Program-made: the position numbers and the translations under genes
In this document: one piece after another, positions 15,642 to 24,704 of the stretch
Position numbering within the stretch: the first letter of the stretch is position 1
Layout of the letters: every line of letters begins with the position of its first letter
The notes under the pieces: generated by a model
What the model was told of the DNA's origin: nothing
The model's input: only the letters and a program-made list of their open reading frames with translations
Databases searched by the model: none
DNA from: Tautonia sociabilis
GTDB taxonomy: Bacteria; Planctomycetota; Planctomycetia; Isosphaerales; Isosphaeraceae
Length of the DNA: 44,555 nt
Direction of reading: 5' to 3'
NCBI RefSeq assembly: GCF_003977685.1
Contig: NZ_RYZH01000053.1
Span: forward strand, 1-44,555

Positions 15642-16007
15642 GTCAAATGCTGGAATTCAGGGCAGGGGGCTTATTCTTTCGCCGGTCAGAGACCGTCGCG
15701 GATTCGCTCGGCCGGCACACGCCCGACCCCAATCGTCCCAGCTTTGCTGCCCACCGGGCCGTCGAAATCCCCTCTTTCAGCTCCTCCTCAGGAATCAGCT
15801 CTGGGGTCACGGGATCTCTCGACGCAACCCTTGCTTGTGAGACTCATTCCAGGATAGTGCGACAGCTCCGGTGAAACTTGAGATGCTCGGGTTGTTCTCC
15901 CGCCACTTGTGCGGGCGATCACCGTCGAGAAGACGCTCTTCGCCGAGGTCGACGAGCAACTCGACAAGCCGGAAAATCGAGGCTCTACACCCGGCAACCG
16001 ATGTGTT
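15642..16007. other. Intergenic, no gene seen
   Basis: About 370 bp between the palindrome and the toxin-antitoxin operon. Short open frames exist on both strands but none has a start site, codon pattern or family resemblance worth calling. One further CGTCAAA motif lies at 15641-15647. Confidence 0.4.
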
Positions 16008-16030
16008 AGACTGGTTGGAAAGACTAGTTG
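16008..16030 (+). promoter_or_regulatory. Direct repeat, probable operator of the toxin-antitoxin operon
   Basis: AGACTGGTTG (16008-16017) and AGACTAGTTG (16021-16030) are 10-bp direct repeats with one mismatch, spaced 13 bp, ending 12 bp before the antitoxin start. Toxin-antitoxin operons are usually autorepressed at such sites. Confidence 0.4.
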
Positions 16031-16042
16031 AAAGAGGCGGCC

Positions 16043-16282
16043 ATGACAACGGTCGGATCGTTCGAAGCGAAGACGCATCTCTCCCAACTCCTCGAGCGGG
16101 TCGCCCGGGGCGAGCGGATCACCATCACGAAGCACGGCCGGCCCGTGGCGGTGCTCGTGCCCCCGCCCGCCGAGAAGGCCGACGTCGAGGAGACAGTTCG
16201 GAAGTTGATCGAGTTTGGCAAGGGCCGCTCGCTTGGCGGCCTCACCGTCCGCGAGATGGTCGAGGAAGGCCGCCGCTTCTGA
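16043..16282 (+). CDS. Phd/YefM-family antitoxin
   Basis: A 79-aa protein. The amino half MTTVGSFEAKTHLSQLLERVARGERITITKHGRPVAVLVP is the Phd/YefM DNA-binding fold (conserved EAK-x-x-L-S-x-L-L and ITKHGRPVA). The carboxyl tail is the part that would wrap the toxin. ATG 16043 has AGAGG upstream and is preferred to an in-frame ATG at 16028. The PIN toxin gene follows 32 bp downstream. Autoregulation at the direct repeat just upstream is likely. Confidence 0.88.
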   Translation: MTTVGSFEAKTHLSQLLERVARGERITITKHGRPVAVLVPPPAEKADVEETVRKLIEFGKGRSLGGLTVREMVEEGRRF

Positions 16283-16314
16283 CCTGACAATCGACGGCCC
16301 GGAGGTTATAGCGC

Positions 16315-16749
16315 ATGGACGTCAAGGAGGATTTCGTCCTGGACAACTCGGTCACGATGACCTGGTGCTTCCCGGACGAGCACGACACGTACGCTGAGGA
16401 CGTGCTGAAGGCCCTGCCGGGGGCTGCCGCGGCGGTGCCCTCGTTGTGGTCGCTCGAGGTGGGTAACATCCTGCTGGTGGGCGAGCGTCGCGGGCGGATC
16501 AGCCAGGCCGACACGGCCACGTTCATCGGCCTGCTCGAGGGGCTCCCCATCCTGATCGACGGCGAGACCTCCGAGCACGCGATGAGGGCGTCGCTCGACC
16601 TGGCTCGCGCGCAGAACCTGTCCGTCTACGACGCGTCGTACCTTGAGCTCGCGATGCGTCGCGGATTGCCGATCGCGACGCTCGACGGCAAGCTCAAGGC
16701 CGCCGCGGCCGCCGTCGGCGTCGCGATCTATGCCTTGCCTCAGCCCTGA
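16315..16749 (+). CDS. vapC: VapC-type PIN-domain ribonuclease toxin
   Basis: A 144-aa PIN protein: first acidic residue in FVLDNSVTMTW, Glu in WSLEVGNILL, and Asp pair region LSVYDASYLELAMRRGLPIATLDGKL. These four acidic positions coordinate the metal that cleaves RNA. The upstream antitoxin is Phd-like, a known pairing for VapC of this WSLEVGN subtype. The operon lies just outside the transposon right end and before the Argonaute system. Confidence 0.92.
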   Translation: MDVKEDFVLDNSVTMTWCFPDEHDTYAEDVLKALPGAAAAVPSLWSLEVGNILLVGERRGRISQADTATFIGLLEGLPILIDGETSEHAMRASLDLARAQNLSVYDASYLELAMRRGLPIATLDGKLKAAAAAVGVAIYALPQP

Positions 16750-16797
16750 TGAACCGGCCTCGTTGCCCTCCTGCGACCGGTAGTGCTGCTATCGGGC

Positions 16798-18051
16798 CTA
16801 TCCGCCCTGGGGTACCACGATGACCGAGACGCGAAAGGCTCCTTCAGTATCCGAGAGATCGGACTCCAACGCCGCCGGGTTCTCGCAAACACTTGTAGGA
16901 TCGTAGATAAAACAGACCAACGCCCGGCAGTCGGGATGTGAGCGGTATCGCTCCTTGTCTTCGGTGAGCTGCACGATCAGCTCTTTCTGATCGAGTCCCT
17001 TCCTCGTCATCTTCACTTCGACGACGACCTGCTCGCGCTTGAGCAGGAAGTCCATCCGCGTCGACTTGCCCCCGTAACTCGGCGTCCATTCCTCGGGCCG
17101 GACGTCGGCGAAGTGCAGGTAGAGGAGGGCCCGCATTGCATCTTGGACGTCGTACTCATCTTTGAACTCGATGGTGGTTCGGTTGCTGTGTCGCAGTTGG
17201 ATCTGCCGCGCGAAGAAGTGGAATTTGCGGCAAACGGCCGCAACGAGCGTAACGGCGTCCGCCGTATGACGGCCTACGAACCACGTCGCGGCGAGGTCGG
17301 ACTCGAGGCGCTGATACACTGCCCGTCGGATCGCATGGTGGACCACGGCTGCCCTGGCAACGTCGGTCGGCATGGCGAAGCGGGAGAGCGACTGCCGGAG
17401 TATCGACTGGTCCAACTGGTTGAGATCGGACGCCCCGGGCACCTCCGCCGGAGGGAGTTGATTAACCAGTATCCATCGTCGGAGGGCAAGCACGTCGACT
17501 TGTTCCTCGCCCAGGTCGCCCCCCGCTCGGCCCTTCCATTCCGCGGCGAGAAGCTTCGAGGCCCGCGAGCAGAACACCTGGGACCAGGAGTCGGAGCCTA
17601 CCTCACGTACCAATCTAATCAGCACTTCTTTGAACCATATCCGGAGCTCATTCTCGGGCTGGAGCAACCTCGCGATCCCGAGCGCGATCCCATAGAGCTC
17701 GAGTGGTCGGAACGCGAATGTCTGTCGATCGATCGGGAAGGCGTTCTTGCCGGAGAGTCGGCGCACCCCGCTCTCCCACGCGTCGACAACCTCCGCCAGC
17801 GGCGTCACAGCCGGGCTCACGAGCTGGTACGCGGCGGCGGCGAGCGGCGGGCCTTGGCCCTGGCGAAGTTCGCTAGCCGCCGGGAGCGGTCCCCATGTCG
17901 GGATGGGCCCTTCTTCCTCCGCTGCCTCGTAAACGTGTAGAGCGAAGTGGCCCTCCGGTGTTCCCGGGCGGAACTCGGACTTCAAGAAGCCTTCCAGGTC
18001 GGCCAGCTGACGGCTGAAACTCATCGCGATCGGCGAGTTCACAGGAACCAC
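16798..18051 (-). CDS. PD-(D/E)XK nuclease, putative effector of the Argonaute system
   Basis: A 417-aa protein. The carboxyl third is a restriction-endonuclease-like fold: Glu/Asp in FKDEYDVQDAMRALLYLHF (about residue 300), Asp334 in STRMDFLLK, and Glu345-x-Lys347 in VVVEVKMTRKG, followed by QLTEDKERYRSHPDCRALVCFIYDP. This resembles the DpnII/MboI-like nuclease group common in defence loci. The first 270 residues are helical and not recognised; they may bind the Argonaute. The gene overlaps the Argonaute stop by 13 bp if it starts at ATG 18051; an internal ATG at 18024 is possible. The active site looks intact, so it can supply the cleavage the Argonaute lacks. Confidence 0.8.
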   Translation of the reverse strand: MVPVNSPIAMSFSRQLADLEGFLKSEFRPGTPEGHFALHVYEAAEEEGPIPTWGPLPAASELRQGQGPPLAAAAYQLVSPAVTPLAEVVDAWESGVRRLSGKNAFPIDRQTFAFRPLELYGIALGIARLLQPENELRIWFKEVLIRLVREVGSDSWSQVFCSRASKLLAAEWKGRAGGDLGEEQVDVLALRRWILVNQLPPAEVPGASDLNQLDQSILRQSLSRFAMPTDVARAAVVHHAIRRAVYQRLESDLAATWFVGRHTADAVTLVAAVCRKFHFFARQIQLRHSNRTTIEFKDEYDVQDAMRALLYLHFADVRPEEWTPSYGGKSTRMDFLLKREQVVVEVKMTRKGLDQKELIVQLTEDKERYRSHPDCRALVCFIYDPTSVCENPAALESDLSDTEGAFRVSVIVVPQGG

Positions 18052-20324
18052 CTGCTGGAGCGAAGTTTCGTGTTGAGGATTGCGGGCGACCAGCCCGGGA
18101 CCTCTTGCAACCGGGCCAGGAGGGCGGAGATCAATTCCGAGTAGTAGATGGTCACCGGGTCGGAAGCTGGCTGCGTGGACCGCCAGGTGAGCGATGTGAA
18201 CTTCAGGATCTGTTCCGTCAGATACTGGAGGTCCTTGTAACCGGACTCGCGGTGAAGATGGATGAGGACAGGGGAAGGGAGCGGAGTTGTGGGACGCTTG
18301 ATCTGATGCGGCCCGTTCGTGCAGAGAAGCCGCGTGTGCCGGCCGAGCTGGGCCACGGTGCCGCGGGCGGGGGCGTAGCGTCCCTTCACTCCGGTCGGCT
18401 TCGTGATTCCCTTCTGGGAATCATCGATCAGTTTGAATGGATGATCGTGTGATACCGTTAAGAAAGCGAATTGGATGTCCTGGGTTCGGGCCGCCTCGTG
18501 GACGCACTCCTCGGCGATCCTCGCTACCTCGATCTTCTTGAATGGCCTGTGGGCGTGGAAGACGACGCGTACGATGTCTCCGTCTCGCCAGTCGTTGCGC
18601 TGCTTGAGCTCCTTCAAGACGTCCGTCGTCGTAGTTCTCAGCACATCCGGATAATCCTCGTAAGAGCACACGCGGGAAACATTGGAGAGAAGATAATTGC
18701 CATCACCGCGGAACACAGTGGTGATGCCCATGAACCGATGCCGCGACTCGAATCGGCTCCCGGTCAGTTCGGCCGCACCCAACCCGATCACGATCTCGTC
18801 GTCCACAGTCTGATCGTGGGCGACGGTCCACGGCGTGCCGCCCATCTTGGCATAGAGGGCGACGGCCAGGTTCTGGATGGACCACTGGAGGGCTTCGGGC
18901 CGCGCCGACAAGGTCGCGTGCCGCACTTCCTGGGTGGGGATGCCGTTCAGCAGCAGAGTACCCTTGGCGTGCAGGTAGGGATTGATCTGGTCGGGCAGGC
19001 GCGCGTGGTGATCGAGGAGAGCGACCACCGCGGCGTCGTAGGATTCCTGGTTGCACGCGAGATGATCCTCGATTGAGCGGCGGTAAAGCATGGCGGCCGA
19101 ATTATCCGCTGTCCCGAGGAGCGGGACCGTGCAGGTGACGAACTCCGGATTGACGAGCCCGAACGTGCCGGCGAACCCCTTCGGATACTTCGAATTGGGG
19201 ACGGATTGAATGCCGTCGCGAAAGGCCCTGACGAATTGACTTACCTTGCCCGCCGATTGGTCGGGACAGACTACGAGGACCCTCGGGGTTCGCTTGGAGA
19301 ATGTATCTCGGCTGAACGGGCCGAACCTCATAAGGCCGGACCAAGGGATGATGTTCCGCTTGGACTTGGCGGCGTCGAAGCAATACTCAACATCGCCGTA
19401 CTTCACCACCGATTGGTAATCACCGCTGTTGTTCAGTTCGACCCGATCACGGATCGTGCATGAGAAGTCGGTGGAAAGTCTGATGGGAGACGCGTTGGTC
19501 AGGAACTCCCCCATCTTGCCCAGGAGCTTGTCGAGGGCGGGCCCGAGGAGGAATTCCCCCTCACGGGCATGCCTTGCTGATTCGAAGTCCTCAAACCGCG
19601 GGCCCAGCAAGGCGCGCAGGCAGCGAGTGAACGACGCCTTGCTCCCCTCGAGCCAGACCTGGTTGATCGGGATGGCCTTGAGATCGTCGAACGCCTCTGC
19701 GAGTTCCACGTTAGCGCCGACGGAGGCGATGGTGCCGACCAGGCGGCGTTCCGTGACGGCCGGGTTCCGCCGGACGACAGCAAGTCCGGAGAGGTCAATA
19801 CCGGCGCCTTTCAGCCGATCGAGCGGGGCCAGTACCTGCCATTTCATGCCGATTCGCAGGACGACGGCGGCACTCGTCTCTCCCTTGCGTACTTCGATAA
19901 TCCGCGGATCGAGCTCGAATTGGGGGCTGATCTTGAACTCGTTCACCAGCGGGTGCAGATTTGGCCATCCCTTCGTCACCAGCCGAACGATCTCATCCTT
20001 GCGCCCGAGGAACGAGAACGGCCGCCGACGGAAGGCCTCGTATTGGGGGAACACGTCGGGCAGAACGTCGTTCAGGCGGGCGACAACGAGATGCAGATGA
20101 TCATGCACATCGGTGCTCAGGTCCTCCATCTTGCCAATCGGCTCTGATGGCTCGTCGGCGCGAGGAAGGCAATACGCCCGACCGCCGCGCCAATGGAGGA
20201 ACCACTCCTTCCCGTACCGCGTCCGGAGAGCTTTCATCTGGTCTGGATTCGGCACATCGAGCACACGGGCGGCAAACCTGGTGGCCGAAAACTCGACGTA
20301 GAAACCGTTTAGGGTAATGGGCAT
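18039..20324 (-). CDS. Long prokaryotic Argonaute (PIWI domain) with degenerate catalytic site
   Basis: A 761-aa protein, the size of long pAgos. The amino half (1-340) would hold N and linker/PAZ-like parts. A MID domain spans about 345-480 with TPRVLVVCPDQ and the guide-pocket residues HAKGTLLLNGIPTQEV (Lys454, Gln465). PIWI follows with ALYAKMGGTPW (Lys493) and ends in TIYYSELISALLARL. The nuclease tetrad is lost: the first Asp is Gly516 (IVIGLGAAE), and the third is replaced in VVFHAHRPF, where active enzymes have HRD. So it should bind guide and target but not cut, as in the long-B class that works with a partner effector. ATG 20324 has GGGGA upstream. The nuclease gene overlaps its stop. 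Confidence 0.88.
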   Translation of the reverse strand: MPITLNGFYVEFSATRFAARVLDVPNPDQMKALRTRYGKEWFLHWRGGRAYCLPRADEPSEPIGKMEDLSTDVHDHLHLVVARLNDVLPDVFPQYEAFRRRPFSFLGRKDEIVRLVTKGWPNLHPLVNEFKISPQFELDPRIIEVRKGETSAAVVLRIGMKWQVLAPLDRLKGAGIDLSGLAVVRRNPAVTERRLVGTIASVGANVELAEAFDDLKAIPINQVWLEGSKASFTRCLRALLGPRFEDFESARHAREGEFLLGPALDKLLGKMGEFLTNASPIRLSTDFSCTIRDRVELNNSGDYQSVVKYGDVEYCFDAAKSKRNIIPWSGLMRFGPFSRDTFSKRTPRVLVVCPDQSAGKVSQFVRAFRDGIQSVPNSKYPKGFAGTFGLVNPEFVTCTVPLLGTADNSAAMLYRRSIEDHLACNQESYDAAVVALLDHHARLPDQINPYLHAKGTLLLNGIPTQEVRHATLSARPEALQWSIQNLAVALYAKMGGTPWTVAHDQTVDDEIVIGLGAAELTGSRFESRHRFMGITTVFRGDGNYLLSNVSRVCSYEDYPDVLRTTTTDVLKELKQRNDWRDGDIVRVVFHAHRPFKKIEVARIAEECVHEAARTQDIQFAFLTVSHDHPFKLIDDSQKGITKPTGVKGRYAPARGTVAQLGRHTRLLCTNGPHQIKRPTTPLPSPVLIHLHRESGYKDLQYLTEQILKFTSLTWRSTQPASDPVTIYYSELISALLARLQEVPGWSPAILNTKLRSSRWFL

Positions 20325-20597
20325 GTGCTTGTCGTCCCCAACAGGGATCTACGACCATCCTCGGCAATCGAGCCCGCTTCACTCGGCGTCTGGGCTACAC
20401 GTTTGCTCGATTCTAATGCAGTAACGTACAGAGTGCACGCGTTTCCATTCGGGCGCGATATACTGATCGGGTGTCCAGTTAGAGACCAGGTCGCGCATGG
20501 GTGATAGTGTAGGACTATGGCGGAAGGGATTCCCTGCCGGTTAAGCCGGTCGGGATCCGCGTCGGCTTCCCAGTTTGCTAGTCGTCTGGACCCCCTC
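20325..20597. promoter_or_regulatory. Divergent promoter region between Argonaute and Gabija-like operons
   Basis: About 270 bp separating two operons that point away from each other, so both promoters must lie here. A mildly A/T-richer part (20390-20480) is the likely site. No repeat or operator could be singled out. Confidence 0.45.
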
Positions 20598-22628
20598 ATG
20601 CGGATCGAAACCCTGAAACTTGAGAATTTCCGGTGCTATGGTCCGGAGACCACCTGCATCCACCTGGTCAACCTGACCACTGTCATCGGCGCGAACGGTT
20701 CCGGCAAGACGGCCGTCCTCTTGGCCCTAGCTCGCTTGTTCGGGATCACATCGGACGAAAGGAGAATCGTTCCCGAGGATTTTCACGTCCCGCCGGGCGA
20801 GGAATTGTCCGCGGTCCCGGAGAGACGGCTCGCAATCGAGCTCCGCGCCTCCTTCCCCGAACTCGATCGCGGCGAACTGACCCTCGCGGTCCCCGAGTGC
20901 TTCCAGCAGATGGCGGTCGACGAGCCCGATGGCGGCCCGTTCTGCCGAATCCGCCTCGAAGCCACCTGGACCAGGGGGTTGGGCCAGGCGGGGTTCGTGG
21001 AGGAACGGATCTCGTGGATCTGCAGCGACGCGGAGGTGCCGGCTCAGGAAGACGTCCGGCCGATGAGGCCTCACGAGCGGGCCCGGTTCCAGGTCATCTA
21101 CGTGCCGGCCGCACGGGATCCGAGCCGTCAGCTCCGCAACGTTCGGGGTACCCTCCTGGCCCGTCTTCTGAATGCGGTTCAATGGTCTGAGAGCCCCGCG
21201 GAGGCGATCGGGGGGGCCGCAGAGGCGATCGAGAACCTGTTCGGGAAAGAGCGTGGGATTGAGCTCATACACGAGCACCTGGAGAAGAACTGGCTGGGGC
21301 TCCACGACGGCGAGCATTACCGGAGGCCCCGACTGCGTTTCGCGATCAGCCGCATCGAGGAGATCCTGCGAAATGCGGAGATGGCCTTCGGTACGAGCGA
21401 GGTCGGCGACAAACACGACGCCGGCCGACTGAGCGACGGTCTCCGTTCACTCTTCTATTTCGCATTGGTGGGATCGATATTCGACATTGAGCAGGCGGCC
21501 GTGACTGCCGTCTTGGGAGATCCGGCGGCGGCAGGAGAGACGAGGCCACTCGCCCTCGATCCGCACTTGGCCCCGATCCTGACAGTGTTCGCCATCGAGG
21601 AGCCGGAGAATCACCTTTCGCCCCACTTCCTCGGCCGGATCATGGCTCTGCTCCAGAGGATAGCCACGCTTCCCGGTGCCCAGGTCGTCCTGACGAGCCA
21701 CTCGGCCTCGATCGTCGGCCGGGTCGAGCCGACCGACATACGCCACGTGTTCTTCCAGAAAGACCGAGGGCTCACGGCAATCAGATCCATCCAGATGCCC
21801 GAGGCCGGTGACGAGGCGTTCAAGTTTGTTCGTGAGGCGGTCCGGTCCTACCCCGAACTCTACTTCGCCCGTTTCGTGGTACTCTGCGAGGGCGATAGCG
21901 AAGAGATCCTTATTCCGCGGTTGGCGCAAAGCCACGCCCTGGACATCGACAGGAGCTTCGTATGCGTGGTTCCCCTCGGGGGGCGACACGTGAACCACTT
22001 CTGGAGGCTCCTTCAGAGCCTTTGCATCCCCTACATCACGCTCCTCGACCTCGACAGGGAACGAGACGGCGGCGGGTGGGGACGAGTTAAGTACGTCTGC
22101 AAGCAACTGATCGCCGCCGGATTCGACCGCGATAAGGTTCTCGAGATTGAGGACGGGACGACGCTCGACGACGATGACTTTGATGGCATGCACACATGGG
22201 ACGTGACGGATCACGAGCTGATGGGCGGCTGGATCCGTGCCCTTGAAGACTTCGACGTCTTCTTTTCGTCCCCGCTGGACATCGACTTTCTCATGCTGGA
22301 GGCCCATCCGGAGGCCTACAAGTCGGTCGCTGGCGAAGGAATGGGGCCGCGTGTCCCGAGTGATGAAGCCAAGCTCGGAGCGTATATGGCCGACGTTCGG
22401 GCGGCGGTGCTCGGAGAGTCCGCCTCGGGCGAGACCTACAGCACGAACCAGGAGGCGCTGTTCCCGTGGTACCGCTATCTGTTCTTAAACAAGGGGAAAC
22501 CGACGACGCACTTGGCCGCTTTGATCTCGAGCGTTGACGTCGGCGGGTACGACGAGGCGCCGGCGGTTCTGCAGAGGTTGGTCGATCGGATCAAGGTCGC
22601 GCTCGACCCCAGCGGAGCTGAACGATGA
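20598..22628 (+). CDS. OLD-family ATPase-TOPRIM nuclease, Gabija GajA-like
   Basis: A 676-aa protein starting MRIETLKLENFRCYG, the usual OLD/RecF-type start, so ATG 20598 is preferred to the upstream ATG at 20517. Walker A is GANGSGKT (31-38), the ABC-type Walker B is LTVFAIEEPENHLSP, and the switch region is VVLTSHSASIVGRV. A carboxyl TOPRIM domain has RFVVLCEGDSEE and LLDLDRERDGGGW. A UvrD-like helicase follows with a 4-bp overlap (ATGA). This pairing is the hallmark of Gabija (GajA nicks DNA, GajB is the helicase). It is longer than the GajA I know (about 580 aa), so it may be a Gabija relative. Confidence 0.85.
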   Translation: MRIETLKLENFRCYGPETTCIHLVNLTTVIGANGSGKTAVLLALARLFGITSDERRIVPEDFHVPPGEELSAVPERRLAIELRASFPELDRGELTLAVPECFQQMAVDEPDGGPFCRIRLEATWTRGLGQAGFVEERISWICSDAEVPAQEDVRPMRPHERARFQVIYVPAARDPSRQLRNVRGTLLARLLNAVQWSESPAEAIGGAAEAIENLFGKERGIELIHEHLEKNWLGLHDGEHYRRPRLRFAISRIEEILRNAEMAFGTSEVGDKHDAGRLSDGLRSLFYFALVGSIFDIEQAAVTAVLGDPAAAGETRPLALDPHLAPILTVFAIEEPENHLSPHFLGRIMALLQRIATLPGAQVVLTSHSASIVGRVEPTDIRHVFFQKDRGLTAIRSIQMPEAGDEAFKFVREAVRSYPELYFARFVVLCEGDSEEILIPRLAQSHALDIDRSFVCVVPLGGRHVNHFWRLLQSLCIPYITLLDLDRERDGGGWGRVKYVCKQLIAAGFDRDKVLEIEDGTTLDDDDFDGMHTWDVTDHELMGGWIRALEDFDVFFSSPLDIDFLMLEAHPEAYKSVAGEGMGPRVPSDEAKLGAYMADVRAAVLGESASGETYSTNQEALFPWYRYLFLNKGKPTTHLAALISSVDVGGYDEAPAVLQRLVDRIKVALDPSGAER

Positions 22629-24540
22629 ATCGCTTCATCCGGCACTCGGACTGGCGGCCAATGGGCATCGACGATCTCGAGCCAGAAGCCGACGAGGCGC
22701 TGCGGTCGGAGGGCAATGTCTCCGTCATCGCGGGCCCCGGGGCCGGCAAGACCGAGTTGTTGGCGCAGCGTGCATGCTATCTGCTCCAGACGGGGGTCTG
22801 TGCCCCGCCGTTCTCGATCCTGGCGATCAGCTACAAACGCGACTCCGCGCGAAATCTCCAGCAGCGAGTTGGGCTGCGCTGCGGTCCTGTCCTGTCCCGC
22901 CGCTTCCGCTCGATGACTTTCGACGCATTCGCGAAGAGTCTCGTGGATCGATTCCTTCCCGCCATCCCCCCGGCGTGGCGTCCGTCTCGCGGCTACACGA
23001 TCGAGAACATATCCGAAGCGGCGTGCAAGGAGTTCCTGCGGGCGTTGAGACCTCCGGATGGGGTGGCGAACCCCAGAGCGATCCACGAGATCAGAGAGGC
23101 CGAATTCCTCCGGGACTGCTTCTACGGTTCTCCGCTCGACCAAGCCGTGTCGAGAGCCCCAATGCTCTCGAGTGGGCGGCGGCGCAACTCTGGGATTACC
23201 GGATCCACAGGTTGCGACCTTCTCGCCTCTCATTCCCCATGTTCGGGCGGCTCGCCGAACTGATCCTCAGTTCGAATCCCAGGATTCTTGGGGCCCTGAG
23301 GTCGGCGTACTCGCACGTCTTTCTCGACGAGTTCCAGAACACGACGCACATCCAATACGACCTGCTGAAGACAGCATTCTTGGGTTCCGCCGCGTCGTTG
23401 ACGGCCGTCGGGGACAACAAGCAGCGCATCATGGGATTCGCGATGGCGCTGCGAGACGCGTTCGGCCCCTTCGAGGCCGACTTCTCGGCGACTTGCCATC
23501 GGCTCAGGAGGAATTACCGATCCGTCTCGGAGCTCGTGCGAGTACAGAAGATCCTCGCGGATGCCATCGACCCCAGGGCGGCCCCGCCGGAGGCGGCCGG
23601 TCGCGATGCAGGACTGGAGGGGAAGTGTATCATCTGGACCTTCCCCGATCCGGATGTTGAGGCGCGCTTCCTCGCGTCCTACGTCGCCCATCTGATCAAG
23701 AAGGAAGGTGCAGGGCCGCGGGACATCTCCGTCTTGGTCAAGCAGAGAGCGGATCTGTATGCGCAGGGGTTGATCCGCGGTCTCGGGGCTTTAGGGATCC
23801 GGGCACGAGTCGAAGCCGAGCTGCAGGATCTCCTGGCAGAGCCGCTGACCGAGGCCATCCTTGATTTCTTGAAACTGGCCCTCCATGCCCGCAACGCGAA
23901 CGCGTGGGGACGAATTGTCGAACTCCTAGCCGCGACCCGGCCCGGAGAAGATTTCGCTCGAACGCTGCCATTACTCGAACACGACTTGGCACAGTTTAGG
24001 AAGGCCTGCCGGGACAAGCTGCTCGCAATCGACGCGGCAGATCACCTGAGTGAACTGGTGCGGGACATCGTCCTGTTCATCGGTGACGCCTATCGCGCTC
24101 TCTTTCCCCAATATAGGCAAGGCGACCTCCAGGCACGGGTCGTGAAGGGGTGCGTAGCGGCATTATGGGGCGTTTTCGAAGGGACGAAGAGCTGGGAGCA
24201 GGCAGTCCTGCAATTCGAGGGGCACGAATCCGTGCCCATTATGACCATCCACAAGAGCAAGGGACTGGAATATCACTCGGTTATCTTTGTGGGCCTTGAA
24301 GATTCTGCATTCTGGAGTTTCAAGCAGCAAAGCGAGGAAGATCGGAATGCATTCTTCGTCGCCTATTCGCGAGCCAAGAGGAACGTCGTGTTCACATTTA
24401 GCGCGACGAGGCAATCGAACCCGAGAAGATCCGTCGAGCAACAGTCGAGACGCGAGATCGGGGAACTCTATCAGCTCCTGCTCAAAGCAGGGGTTCGCGA
24501 ACGTCACATCAAGGAGTGGCCGCCGGCGAAATCTTCGTAG
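22625..24540 (+). CDS. UvrD/Rep-like helicase, Gabija GajB-like, with a frameshift near 23,150
   Basis: Two frames together encode about 638 aa of a superfamily 1 helicase. Frame 1 (22625 to about 23150) has Walker A in VIAGPGAGKTELL and motif Ia. Frame 2 (about 23150-24540) has DEFQ in HVFLDEFQNTTH, LTAVGDNKQRIMGF, LRRNYRSVSEL, MTIHKSKGLEYHSVIFVG and FFVAYSRAKRNVVF. The switch is by -1 near GAGCCCCAATG (CCCC at 23157-23160). One missing C would restore a single protein (..VSRAPNALEWAAAQLW). This is either a natural inactivation, a sequencing error in a C run, or programmed frameshifting; I favour the first two. It partners the upstream OLD nuclease. Confidence 0.8.
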
Positions 24541-24704
24541 GGCCTTCCGGCTCGGCGGGATGGTGTGGATCCCTACCCGTTCTCTCGGTCGAACCGAGTT
24601 GGTGCGCTCAAGATCGCAACTCTGACTCGACGCCGCTTGAGCCTGCTGCAGCTCAGGTCGCTCGGAGCAGCCTGGTCCGGAGGATATTGCCGACCATCCT
24701 GACG

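Noticed and set aside
15656..15669. Short repeat AGGGCAGGGGGCTT, similar to AGGGCGGGGGGCTT near 31,073, considered as island boundary or attachment site
   Set aside because: Only 13 of 14 low-complexity G-rich bases, with no integrase or tRNA beside the second copy. Chance similarity in G-rich spacers is likely.
18039..20324. Argonaute as an active guide-directed nuclease
   Set aside because: The first and third catalytic acids are missing from the PIWI domain, so cleavage by the Argonaute itself is not supported.
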